Part shown: positions 15,959 through 24,495 of the stretch, in pieces
Position numbering within the stretch: the first letter of the stretch is position 1
Layout: each line of letters starts with the position of its first letter
Origin: Mycolicibacterium holsaticum DSM 44478 = JCM 12374
GTDB taxonomy: Bacteria > Actinomycetota > Actinomycetes > Mycobacteriales > Mycobacteriaceae
Reading direction: 5' to 3'
Length of the DNA: 64,000 nucleotides
NCBI RefSeq assembly: GCF_019645835.1
Contig: NZ_CP080998.1
Coordinates: 124,001-188,000 of the forward strand
The notes under the pieces: model-generated
The model's input: only the letters and a program-made list of their open reading frames with translations
Databases searched by the model: none
What the model was told of the DNA's origin: nothing
Program-made: the position numbers and the translations under genes

Positions 15959-15999
15959 CAGCCGGCAGCGCTGGACACAAACACGGAAAGGAAACGATC

Positions 16000-16377
16000 A
16001 TGACAACCAAGACCCTGACCTACGACAATTTCGAGTCGACTATCGTCGGGAATCCGATCGTGCTGGTGGACTTCTGGGCGTCGTGGTGTGGACCCTGCCG
16101 CGCGTTCGCCCCGATCTTCGAACGTTCCGCGGCCGCGCACCCCGACGTCGTCCATGCCAAGGTCGACACGCAAGCCGAGCGCGACCTTGCGGCAACCCTG
16201 GAGATCCGGTCGATCCCGACGGTGATGGCCTTTCGCGACGCCGTGCTGGTGTACAGCCAGCCCGGAGCGATGCATCCGGCGGCGCTCGAGGACTTGATCA
16301 CCCGGGTGAAGGGACTCGACATGCAAGACGTCCGCGCCAAGATCGCCGCGCGCAAGGCGGCGTCGTCGACGGGTTAG
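16000..16377 (+). CDS. Thioredoxin
   Basis: The protein has 125 residues: a thioredoxin fold with the classic active site WCGPC (29-33), cis-Pro region IRSIPTVMAF and a short Lys/Arg-rich C-terminal tail. ATG 16000 follows GGAAAGGAAAC. It is 41 bases after the quinone oxidoreductase gene and most likely in the same operon, where it could reduce protein persulfides or release sulfide from thiosulfate or persulfide carriers. That role is inference from position. Confidence 0.92.
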   Translation: MTTKTLTYDNFESTIVGNPIVLVDFWASWCGPCRAFAPIFERSAAAHPDVVHAKVDTQAERDLAATLEIRSIPTVMAFRDAVLVYSQPGAMHPAALEDLITRVKGLDMQDVRAKIAARKAASSTG

Positions 16378-16387
16378 GTCCGATCGG

Positions 16388-17179
16388 TCACGTCGTCGGC
16401 GCTGGCGACCAACGGGGAGCACGCTTTTCGATGAAGGCCTGGACCCCCTCGAGGGCGCACGGATCCATCATGTTGTGCGCCATCGTCGCACCCGCGTCGT
16501 CGTAGGCGGTCTCGATGCCGACGTCGAGCTGGCGGTAGAAGAGCGCCTTGCCTGTCGCGACGGCGACGCGCGGCTTGGCGACGATGTGTGCCACCAGTGC
16601 CGCGATCTCGTCGTCGAGCCTGTCCGGCGCGGCGACCCGGTTGACCAGGCCCAGCGCGCGGGCCTGCTCGGCGGAGACGAACTCGCCGGTGACGAGCATC
16701 TCGAACGCGGCCTTACGGGGCACATTTCGCGACAGCGCCACTCCCGGGGTGGCGCAGAAGAGCCCGACGTTGATGCCGCTGACCGCGAAGCGCGCGTCCT
16801 GGCTCGCCACCGCGAGGTCACACATCGCGACGAGTTGGCAGCCGGCGGCCGTCGCGAGACCGTGCACACGTGCGATCACCGGGACGGGCAGGCGTTGGAT
16901 CGCCAGCATCACGGCCGTGCACTGTGCGAACAGCTGCTGGTAGTACTCGAGCGAGGGCTCGGCCCGCATCGCCTTCAAGTCATGACCGGCGCAGAACGCC
17001 TTTCCGGCCGCTCCGAGCACGACGGCGCGGACGGCGTCGTCGTCGGCAAGGGTGTCGACGTCCTCGCCGAGCGCAGTGAGCAGCGCCTCGGAGAGCGCAT
17101 TGAAGGTTTGCGGACGGTTCAGGGTCAGCGTGACGACGCCGCGCTCATCGCGGTCTTGCAGCACCAGGGGTTCATCCAT
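16388..17179 (-). CDS. Enoyl-CoA hydratase/isomerase family protein (ECHDC3-like)
   Basis: The protein has 263 residues with a crotonase fold: AFCAGHDLKAM forms the oxyanion-hole region, followed by HGLATAAGCQLVAMCDLAVAS. The segment GINVGLFCATPGVALSRNVPRKAAFEMLVTGE resembles the ECHDC3 subgroup. The first catalytic Glu of standard hydratases (Glu144 of the rat enzyme) is replaced by Gly here, while the second (in AFEML) is kept. Standard hydratase activity is therefore doubtful. It is convergent with the thioredoxin gene. Start ATG 17179 (GTG 17182 is the alternative). Confidence 0.82.
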   Translation of the reverse strand: MDEPLVLQDRDERGVVTLTLNRPQTFNALSEALLTALGEDVDTLADDDAVRAVVLGAAGKAFCAGHDLKAMRAEPSLEYYQQLFAQCTAVMLAIQRLPVPVIARVHGLATAAGCQLVAMCDLAVASQDARFAVSGINVGLFCATPGVALSRNVPRKAAFEMLVTGEFVSAEQARALGLVNRVAAPDRLDDEIAALVAHIVAKPRVAVATGKALFYRQLDVGIETAYDDAGATMAHNMMDPCALEGVQAFIEKRAPRWSPAPTT

Positions 17180-17280
17180 CACCTTGACCTCGCTCGCGGC
17201 TCGAACTCTCGATTGTGGTCCACATCCCGTGTCACGGTCGCCGATTGGCCAGCGCGGTCCCGATTCGGCCTAATGGACCG

Positions 17281-17745
17281 TCAAGCCGGCCTTGGCGGCG
17301 TTCTCGAAAGGAAGACGGTGTCGACGAGTACGTAGGCGGCGACGACGAAGACGAGGTAGTCGAACCAGCGCTGCAGCCGGACGGTGTCGGCCTTGGTGCC
17401 GAAGTATCCGGCCACCAGCGATGCGACCACCGCGGCGCCGACGAACGCCGCCGTGAGCGACCAGTCGGCGCCGACGTCGTGCAGGTGCGAGAAGATGCCG
17501 GCGGCGGAGTTGGGGATGATAATCAGCAGCGAAGTGCCGATGGCCGTGGACATTTCCACGCCGAGCACGACCACCGGCGTCGGGATGATGAGGAACCCGC
17601 CACCCACGCCGAACAGTCCGGTCAGCAGGCCGACCACCAGGCCGGCGCCGATCGATCGTGGGAGACAGCGACGCCATGAAGGTTGCGGGTTATCGACGCC
17701 AGAATTTGCGCCCGCGTTGTGGCGCCGGCTCGGTGACGCGCGCAC
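17281..17745 (-). pseudogene. Half of a TauE/SafE permease (C-terminal repeat only)
   Basis: The frame encodes up to 154 residues. From about residue 24 on it matches only the second half of a TauE/SafE permease: GLLTGLFGVGGGFLIIPTPVVVLGVEMSTAIGTSLLIIIPNSAAG, then VGAAVVASLVAGYFG and a final hydrophobic helix. A full permease is about 250-300 residues with two such halves, and the first half is absent. Its place is taken by the Cys-rich small gene, which overlaps the 5' part of this frame in another phase. It may be a deletion relic or a working half-size transporter; relic is favoured. Confidence 0.65.
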
Positions 17746-17854
17746 ATGAGCACTGCTGCGCGGCCGGCACGGACCGCATCACTTCGTCGACATGCTGGCC
17801 ACAGCCGTCCCATGTCGTCTTACCGCAGGCCGGGCATTGAACTGGGTAACACAT
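17690..17854 (-). CDS. Small Cys-rich zinc-ribbon-like protein
   Basis: The protein has 54 residues. It starts MCYPVQCPACGKTTWDGCG, continues QHVDEVMRSVPAAQQCSC and ends Arg/Lys-rich. Six Cys and one His in CPxCG...GCGxH and CxC arrangements suggest metal binding or sulfur carriage. ATG 17854 follows a strong AAAGGGGG box. An ATACCCCTATGGGTAT palindrome lies 35 bases upstream, so it probably responds to the same regulator as the sulfide genes. I recognise the type from other mycobacteria but know of no assigned function. Confidence 0.7.
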   Translation of the reverse strand: MCYPVQCPACGKTTWDGCGQHVDEVMRSVPAAQQCSCARVTEPAPQRGRKFWRR

Positions 17855-17888
17855 CGCCGAACCCCCTTTCCTGTGTCGAAGAACGAAG

Positions 17889-17904
17889 ATACCCCTATGG
17901 GTAT
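17889..17904. promoter_or_regulatory. CstR-type palindrome before the Cys-rich small gene
   Basis: ATACCCCTATGGGTAT is an almost perfect inverted repeat and shares the ATACCC/GGGTAT arms with the four sites at 13190-13295. It lies upstream of the minus-strand gene starting at 17854. Confidence 0.75.
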
Positions 17905-17996
17905 ATATCCTACGTGGTGGAGAAATTATTTCCAAGGCTTGTAGCTGGCCCGCCGGGGGAATCTGACCGCCGCGGGCGGTGTTGAACTGGTGAAAC

Positions 17997-18012
17997 ATAC
18001 CCCCACGGGTAA
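17997..18012. promoter_or_regulatory. CstR-type site before the regulator gene
   Basis: ATACCCCCACGGGTAA lies 29 bases before the regulator ATG (18042) and overlaps a TAATAT -10-like box at 18010-18015. The layout suggests autoregulation. Confidence 0.7.
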
Positions 18013-18026
18013 TATGGGACTTCTAG

Positions 18027-18311
<285 letters not shown>

Positions 18312-18347
18312 TTGTTCGAAGCGATAAGGACAGACAAAGGAGTCAAC

Positions 18348-18746
18348 ATGAGCATCGCTCTGGCGACCAGCCTGAAGACGTCGTTCGACGACGCCGTCAC
18401 CCGTACCCGGGAGGCACTGGCCGAGCAGGGCTTCGGTGTGCTGACCGAGATCGATATCAAGGCCACGCTGAAGACCAAGCTCGACGCGGACATGGAGAAC
18501 TACCTGATCCTCGGTGCGTGCAATCCGCCGCTGGCACACCAGGCACTTGGCGTGCAACGTCAGATCGGGCTGCTGCTGCCGTGCAACGTCGTGGTGCGCA
18601 GCGATCCCGACGACCCGGACACGACGCTCGTCGAGGCGATGAATCCCCAGTTGCTCGTCGACGTCACCCATGATCCCGGCCTGACGCCGGTCGCAGAAGA
18701 AGTCGGAGCCAAGCTGCAGGCGGTCATCGACGCGCTCGGCGCCTGA
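18348..18746 (+). CDS. DUF302 family protein
   Basis: The protein has 132 residues. It matches the DUF302 pattern: SFDDAVTRTREALAEQGFGVLTEIDIKATLKTKL, then ILGACNPPLAHQAL and LLLPCNVVVR. The fold is a small alpha/beta sandwich of unknown activity, with two Cys in conserved positions. ATG 18348 follows an AAAGGAG box. It is 36 bases after the CstR-type gene, almost certainly co-transcribed, and so probably part of the sulfide response. Confidence 0.85.
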   Translation: MSIALATSLKTSFDDAVTRTREALAEQGFGVLTEIDIKATLKTKLDADMENYLILGACNPPLAHQALGVQRQIGLLLPCNVVVRSDPDDPDTTLVEAMNPQLLVDVTHDPGLTPVAEEVGAKLQAVIDALGA

Positions 18747-18755
18747 CCGCGCCGT

Positions 18756-19688
18756 TCACGTGCCCCGGCGCACGGGTCCCAGGCGGTCGGCGATCTGCTC
18801 GACGGCCGATTCGATCTCGGCGAGCCTGCCGCCTAGCCGCTCGGGCGCCCATGCCAAGGCGATACGCGCTGGCGCCCAGTTGCTTTCATCGATCGGAATG
18901 AGCCTGAACTCCGGCGGGGAGAACATCTTGCCAATGAACGAGTCGGGGGCATAGCTCACCAGCGCGACGAGGTGCCGGTTGAAAACCTGGGTGGCCATTT
19001 CGAGTTCGCCACCCCGCTGGTTCGTCGTGCGCACGATGCGGTGCACGCCGCGGCTGTTGAGCCCACGGGTCAAACCGGCCAGCACCACCGGGTTGGGCCG
19101 GGCGAAGTCGATGACCACGTCGCGCTCGCGTAACTCCTCGATCTCGACCAGATCCTTGTCCGCGAGGGGATCGTCGAACCGGACCGCGATCGCACCCTGG
19201 TAGCTCGCCACCACCTTCGACCGCAGCCGTTTATCGTTGGCGGGCAGGTGGATCAGACCGAGTTCGGCGTGCCCGCCGATCAGTTTGGCGGCCACCTCGG
19301 TGCCCGAGCCCGGGACGCTGAACTCGGTCGGCCGGCGAAGGCTGACGAGCACCGTCTCCAGTTGGGCGAGCAGGTCGGAGGGCGCGTAGGCGGTGGCGCT
19401 CACCCGGATCGGGGCCCGACCCTGCACGCCTTCTTCGGCGGCAGCCTTGAAATCCTGGACCTGGCGCAGGATCTCGCGCGCGGGACCGAGCAGCTTCTCG
19501 CCGAGCGGGGTCAGGCGCACATCGTGGTAACCGCGCTCGAACAGTGCTCCGCCCAGTTCCTTTTCGAGGAGTTTGATCTGCTTGCTCAGCGGCGGCGGCG
19601 TGATCATCAACTTCTCGGCGGCTCGCTTGAAGTGCAGTTCGTCGGCGACCGCGACGAAATACCTGAGCCTGGTGAAGTCGATGTCCAT
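18756..19688 (-). CDS. LysR family transcriptional regulator
   Basis: The protein has 310 residues. The N-terminal winged helix-turn-helix is FTRLRYFVAVADELHFKRAAEKLMITPPPLSKQIKLLEKELGGALF, followed by a periplasmic-binding-type effector domain (about 90-300). Start ATG 19688 (MDIDF) is the family-like start; an in-frame upstream start adds nine residues. It is encoded immediately downstream of the CaiB/BaiF-dehydrogenase operon on the same strand and may control it. The inducer is unknown. Confidence 0.9.
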   Translation of the reverse strand: MDIDFTRLRYFVAVADELHFKRAAEKLMITPPPLSKQIKLLEKELGGALFERGYHDVRLTPLGEKLLGPAREILRQVQDFKAAAEEGVQGRAPIRVSATAYAPSDLLAQLETVLVSLRRPTEFSVPGSGTEVAAKLIGGHAELGLIHLPANDKRLRSKVVASYQGAIAVRFDDPLADKDLVEIEELRERDVVIDFARPNPVVLAGLTRGLNSRGVHRIVRTTNQRGGELEMATQVFNRHLVALVSYAPDSFIGKMFSPPEFRLIPIDESNWAPARIALAWAPERLGGRLAEIESAVEQIADRLGPVRRGT

Positions 19689-19722
19689 TCCTGCCGGTCT
19701 CAAACGGGTGTGCACCCGAATG

Positions 19723-22086
19723 CTACGAGATGACCGGCGCGCCCTGCGTAGACCCGACCGTGGTCTCGAGCACCCCGCGTTCGTGCAGCGCGGCGATCTG
19801 CGTCGGCTCGAGGCCTAACAGTTCCGCGGCGATCTCGGCGGTCTGCTCACCGATCAGCGGGGCTTGGCGCAACGGCGGATCGGCCACGTGATCGCAGTGG
19901 ATCTGCACGTTTTCCATCACGAACGGGACGTCTCCGTGCGGATGGAGTTCCTCGCGGAACGCGCGCCGTTGCCCGTAGTACGCCCACGACGGAAGCTCGT
20001 CGGCGTGCAGAACGGCGCCCGCGGGCACGCCGGCGGCCTGCAGCTTCTCCATCGCCTCGGTCGCCTCGTGCCGGGCCGTCCAGGCGCGCACCGCGTCGGG
20101 ATCGACCTCGCCCTCACCGGGGATGCCCAGCACCCAGCGCAACGCCTGGCGATCGGCGTCATCGCGCACGGTGACCGCGATCCAGCTGTCGTGACCGGCG
20201 GCGGGGAACAGGCCCCACGGAGTGCCGCGATCGCGGTCGGAGCGCGGATGCCCTACGCGCTGCAGCGCCTCGGCGGCGATGTCGGCGGCGACGTGGCTGA
20301 GCATGACCTCTGCCTGCGCGATGCTCGCCGATCCGCCTTCGCCGGTGCGTTCCCGGCGCAGCAGCAGCGCCATCGCCGACAGTGCCCCGATCCTGGCGGC
20401 GACGTGATCGGGGTAGACCGTCACGGTGTCACAGAAGGTCTCGGGGTCGTCGGGGTACACCCACAGGTTCGTGAACCCGACCGCGGCGCGCACCAGCGGT
20501 CCGTACCCGAGCCGCTTGGCCCACGGCCCGTTCGGGCCGAACGCCGAACTGTCCACCACGACGATGCCGGGGTTGATCCGCCGCAGCGTCGCGTAATCCA
20601 TTTCCAGCGTCTCAGCGACACCGGGCTTGAAATTCGTCAGCACCACATCGGAGGACTCGACGAGGCGGTGCGCCAGCGCGCGCCCCTCGGCGGTGCGTAG
20701 ATCCAGGCCGATCGACCGTTTGTTGCGGTGCCCCGCGGCGAACGGCTGGGTCATCGTCGTGAGCTTGCCGACCCGCAGCCCGTCGGGGTGCGCCGAGTGC
20801 TCGATCTTGACGACGTCGGCGCCCAGGTCGCCGAAGACGCGCCCGGTGTCGGCTCCGACCACGATGACGCCGAGGTCCAGGACGCGGATGCCCTCCAGCG
20901 GCAGGCCCTCGCCGCGGCGCGGTCGGGCCGCCAACAGCGGCGCGGCGGTAACGCGGACGTCCGGCACCGACGGCGCGTTCAGTGCGCTCGCCCGGTGCCC
21001 GTCGATCTCGCTGACCCCGACCGGGACCGGTGCCACCATCCCGGGCGCCAACTCCACATCGCGGAAAAATCCGCGGGCACTGAAGTGTTCGGCGGTCAAC
21101 GCCTCCGACAAGCTCAGCACCGCTGCGGTGGGCACGCCGTGGGCCTGGCCCGCAGCCTCGAGTTCGGCGCGGGTTTTGTCGGCGCAGAAGCCCGCGATGG
21201 CCTCGAGCAGATGGGGTGAACGGAAGCGCTTGCCGAGCTTGTCGAAGGCGGGATCGGCGAACTCTTCGGGGCTGCCCATCCACGTGAACATGCCCCGCCA
21301 TTGGCGTTTGGACAGAATGCAGATACGGACGTGACCGTCCTTGCACGGAATGATCGGATAGCGCTGCTGTTCGGCGTTCCAATCCCGTTGCTGTGCACTG
21401 ACCGCGACGCCCGCCGACGCGCTGCCCGCCGAACCGAACGGCGGATCGAGCGTCTGCATCGCGCCCTCGAGGATCGAGAAGTCGATCAAATCGCCCTCGC
21501 CGGTGCGCAGCCGATCCACGTGGACGGCCAGCGTCATCGCCGCGGCGTGTGCGGCGGCCACCGAATAGGGCAGTTCGGCGGGCGGGACGAGCGGTTCGCG
21601 CCCTGGAATTCCCGACCGCGACAGTTCACTGGTCAGCGCGTGGAAAACCGGACCGGTGCCCTGCCAGGTGCGGTAGTCGGTGTCGCGGCCGAAGTCGCTG
21701 AGCGACAGGATCACCAGCGCCGGATGCCTGCGGCGGATCTCGCGCACCGCCAGCGACGCTTCGGCGAGTGAGCCGGGGCGGGTGCTCTCGATGAAGATGT
21801 CGGCATCGGCGAGCAGTTCCTCGAACTCGGCGCCGCCCGCCGCGGTGCAGGGATCGAGTTCGATCGTCGCCATGCCGTAGCGGTTGATCGCGGTCTGGAC
21901 CGGCACCGCGCCGACATGCGGGCCGACCACCTCATCGTCGCTGACGCCGGCCAGGCGCAGCACCGTGACGTGCGCACCGAGATCGGCGAACAGGCGGCCG
22001 ACGGCGGTCATCGGCCCCGACGTCAGGTCGAGGATCCGCGTGCCCAGCAAGGGCGGATCGTAGGTGGCGCCGGTCACCTCGGACAT
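19723..22086 (-). CDS. Double-domain CaiB/BaiF (family III) CoA-transferase
   Basis: The protein has 787 residues made of two complete family III CoA-transferase units in tandem, each about 370-390 residues. Each starts with a VLDL-type motif (RILDLTSGPMTAVGRLFADLGAHVT and RVLDLGVIVVGADTGRVFGDLGADVVKIE). In the first unit the catalytic Asp is kept in GEGDLIDFSILE; in the second the matching place reads GEGGSASIAQAE, with Ser instead of Asp. The second unit may thus be structural. ATG 22086 lies 9 bases after GGAG. It is 5 bases downstream of an acyl-CoA dehydrogenase gene, so it probably activates the acid that is then dehydrogenated. Confidence 0.88.
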   Translation of the reverse strand: MSEVTGATYDPPLLGTRILDLTSGPMTAVGRLFADLGAHVTVLRLAGVSDDEVVGPHVGAVPVQTAINRYGMATIELDPCTAAGGAEFEELLADADIFIESTRPGSLAEASLAVREIRRRHPALVILSLSDFGRDTDYRTWQGTGPVFHALTSELSRSGIPGREPLVPPAELPYSVAAAHAAAMTLAVHVDRLRTGEGDLIDFSILEGAMQTLDPPFGSAGSASAGVAVSAQQRDWNAEQQRYPIIPCKDGHVRICILSKRQWRGMFTWMGSPEEFADPAFDKLGKRFRSPHLLEAIAGFCADKTRAELEAAGQAHGVPTAAVLSLSEALTAEHFSARGFFRDVELAPGMVAPVPVGVSEIDGHRASALNAPSVPDVRVTAAPLLAARPRRGEGLPLEGIRVLDLGVIVVGADTGRVFGDLGADVVKIEHSAHPDGLRVGKLTTMTQPFAAGHRNKRSIGLDLRTAEGRALAHRLVESSDVVLTNFKPGVAETLEMDYATLRRINPGIVVVDSSAFGPNGPWAKRLGYGPLVRAAVGFTNLWVYPDDPETFCDTVTVYPDHVAARIGALSAMALLLRRERTGEGGSASIAQAEVMLSHVAADIAAEALQRVGHPRSDRDRGTPWGLFPAAGHDSWIAVTVRDDADRQALRWVLGIPGEGEVDPDAVRAWTARHEATEAMEKLQAAGVPAGAVLHADELPSWAYYGQRRAFREELHPHGDVPFVMENVQIHCDHVADPPLRQAPLIGEQTAEIAAELLGLEPTQIAALHERGVLETTVGSTQGAPVIS

Positions 22087-22091
22087 GCGGG

Positions 22092-23279
22092 TCAACTCCG
22101 GCGGGCCTGACGGAACGGGATGTCGCGGTCGGTCTCGGGTTCCTTGGGCAGGCCGAGCACCCGCTCGCCGATGATATTGCGTTGGATCTGGTCGGTGCCC
22201 CCGCCGATCGAGGTGAAGTACGCGTTGAGCGTGAGGAAGTTGACGTCGTCGGCGACCGGGTTGTCGGGGCCGGCCAACAGCGCTTGCGCTCCGATGATCT
22301 GGGTCTTCATCGCCGCCTCGGTGTGCAGGATCCGCGACATCGCCAGCTTGCCCAACGACATGATCGAGCTCGAGGTGCCCTGTGTGGTCGCGGCTTTCGC
22401 GCGCGCGTTGTTGAGCTTGTTGAGCTCGCGCAGCGCCAGCACCTTGGCCAGGGGATAGCGCACCGCGGGATCGTCGAGGACGCCGTGTTCGCGTGCGAGC
22501 TCGATCAGGCTGTCGGCCTTGCGGTTACGCGACCCGCGTCCGCTGTCGCCCATGATCGAACGTTCGTAGGCCAGCGCGGTTTGCAGCGCGCGCCAGCCGT
22601 TGCCCTCACCGCCGAGCAGATAGTCGTCGGAGACGGTGGCGTCGCTGATGAACACCTCGTTGAAGTGCGACTCCCCGGTGATCTGCACCAGCGGGCGCAC
22701 CTCGATGCCGGGCTGCTTCATCGGCATGATGAACAGGCTCAGCCCTTTGTGTTTGGGGACGTCCCAGTCGGTGCGCGCCAGCAGCAGCGCGTAGTCGGCG
22801 GTCAATGCCCCCGATGTCCACACCTTCTGGCCGTTGACCACCCACTGGTCGCCGTCTTTGACCGCGGTGGTGCGCACGGCCGCCAGGTCCGAACCAGCGC
22901 CCGGCTCGCTGTAGAGCAGGCAGGTGCGGGACCGCTCAACCAGGAAGTCGCGCAGCAGATCCCGCTTGAGGGCGTCGGTGCCGAGTTTCAGCGCGGTGTT
23001 GGCTGGGATGTTGTACTTATCCTGTCGGGCGCCCGGCGCCTTGATCGCCGAGAACTCCTGGCCGATGACGTTGGCCAGCTCGCCCGGATAGCCGCGCCCG
23101 AACCATTCGGTGGGATAGGTGGGCACCGCGTAGCCCGCGTCGAGCACCTTCTCCAGCCACGCGATCCGCTCCGGGGTCGACACCCACGGGTCGTCGGCCT
23201 TGGGCAGCGGAGACCAGTTGGCGCTCAGCCACTCTCGTACCTCCGTGCGCAGGTCGTCGGCAGCGGGAAGCGAGGTCAT
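22092..23279 (-). CDS. Acyl-CoA dehydrogenase (GTDQIQRN-type subunit)
   Basis: The protein has 395 residues with the full acyl-CoA dehydrogenase fold: YSEPGAGSDLAAVRTTAVKDGDQWVVNGQKVWTS in the middle and GGGTDQIQRNIIGERVLGLP at the end. The partner gene upstream (23281-24375) ends two bases before this ATG. Such adjacent pairs in mycobacteria typically form alpha2beta2 FadE enzymes acting on CoA esters of bulky acids. ATG 23279 follows AAGGGTG; GTG 23288 is an alternative. Confidence 0.9.
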   Translation of the reverse strand: MTSLPAADDLRTEVREWLSANWSPLPKADDPWVSTPERIAWLEKVLDAGYAVPTYPTEWFGRGYPGELANVIGQEFSAIKAPGARQDKYNIPANTALKLGTDALKRDLLRDFLVERSRTCLLYSEPGAGSDLAAVRTTAVKDGDQWVVNGQKVWTSGALTADYALLLARTDWDVPKHKGLSLFIMPMKQPGIEVRPLVQITGESHFNEVFISDATVSDDYLLGGEGNGWRALQTALAYERSIMGDSGRGSRNRKADSLIELAREHGVLDDPAVRYPLAKVLALRELNKLNNARAKAATTQGTSSSIMSLGKLAMSRILHTEAAMKTQIIGAQALLAGPDNPVADDVNFLTLNAYFTSIGGGTDQIQRNIIGERVLGLPKEPETDRDIPFRQARRS

Positions 23280-23280
23280 G

Positions 23281-24375
23281 TCAGGCACCCTTCGAGACGA
23301 GGTAGCGCTCGCGATGAAGACGTGAGCCGCCGAACAGATGTGTCCCGGTGCGCGCGCGGCGCAGGAACAGGTGGGCGGGGTGCTCCCAGGTGAAGGCGAT
23401 CCCGCCGTGCATCTGAATGGCGTTCATCGCGATGGTTTCGTAGGCTTCGGCGCAGGTGAAACCGGCCAACGCGACCGCCCCGCCCGCGGTTTCGCTGTGC
23501 GACGCGGTTTCGGCGGCGGCGTGCTGAGCCGCCGATGTGGCGTTCTCGACCTCGAGCAGCAGGTCGGCGGCCATGTGTTTGAGCGCTTGGAAGCTGCCGA
23601 TCTGGCGGCCGAACTGCACGCGGGTCTTGAGGTATTCGACGGTGATGTCGAAGATACGCCTTGCCCCGCCCACCTGTTCTCCTGCCGAGCCGATGACCGC
23701 GTAGTCCAACGCCTGCTGCACGGCGTCCCAACCGGCGGTGCCCAGCCGCCGTGCCGGGGTGCCCGCGAAGGTGAACGTCGACAGCCGCACGGTCGGGTCG
23801 AAAACCGTTGCCGCCGTGCGTACGAAGCCCGGCGCATCGGGTGAGACCTCGAAGACGCCGACGCCGTCGCCGGCGCGGGCCACGACGAGCACCACGTCGG
23901 CCACCTGCCCCCAGGTCACGTAGTGCGCCGCACCGCTGAGGCTGCCGTCGGCGCCGGAGACGACGTCGACGCCGTCGGCGGTCCACGTCCCGGACGGGCC
24001 GGTGAGCGCGACGGTGCCGATCGACGTGCCGTCGGCCAGCCCGGGCAGCAGCCGCTGTTTGTCCTCGTCGGAGCCCGCGGCCGAGATGAGCGCCACCGTC
24101 AGCACCGCGCTGGAGAGAAACGGCGCGGGCAGCAGCGCCGCGCCGGTCTCCTCGGCGACGGCTTCGAGTTCCAGCGCGCCGAAACCCAGCCCGCCGTGAT
24201 CGCCGTCGACGAGCATGCCGAGCACGCCCTGCTCGGCGAGATGACGCCACAGCTCACGGTCGAAGCCATCGTCTGAGCCCATCACGCGGCGCACGTCGGC
24301 TTCGGTGCACTTGTCGCCCAGCAGCTCACCGACCGCCGTGCGCAGTTCGGCGCGTTCGGCCACGCTGATCGTCAT
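23281..24375 (-). CDS. Acyl-CoA dehydrogenase (partner subunit)
   Basis: The protein has 364 residues. Its features are QFGRQIGSFQALKHMAADL (FAD-binding and dimer region) and MHGGIAFTWEHPAHLFLRRAR at the C-terminus, the region that carries the catalytic Glu in many acyl-CoA dehydrogenases. It lacks the SEPGAGSD and GTxxxxRN motifs of its neighbour, so the two look complementary, as in heteromeric FadE pairs. ATG 24375 follows AGGAGAGGCGGAG; the in-frame start at 24450 adds 25 unlikely residues. It is the first gene of the operon 24375-19723. Confidence 0.9.
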   Translation of the reverse strand: MTISVAERAELRTAVGELLGDKCTEADVRRVMGSDDGFDRELWRHLAEQGVLGMLVDGDHGGLGFGALELEAVAEETGAALLPAPFLSSAVLTVALISAAGSDEDKQRLLPGLADGTSIGTVALTGPSGTWTADGVDVVSGADGSLSGAAHYVTWGQVADVVLVVARAGDGVGVFEVSPDAPGFVRTAATVFDPTVRLSTFTFAGTPARRLGTAGWDAVQQALDYAVIGSAGEQVGGARRIFDITVEYLKTRVQFGRQIGSFQALKHMAADLLLEVENATSAAQHAAAETASHSETAGGAVALAGFTCAEAYETIAMNAIQMHGGIAFTWEHPAHLFLRRARTGTHLFGGSRLHRERYLVSKGA

Positions 24376-24495
24376 CGACTCCGCCTCTCCTGGCTTGTTG
24401 CGTCCATGTTCACGCCGGGGCGCCAAGGTGTAAATCACGAATCGGCTCACCAGCGGGTTTCCGATCGGGACATGCCCGTGCGAAACCCCCGGGTG

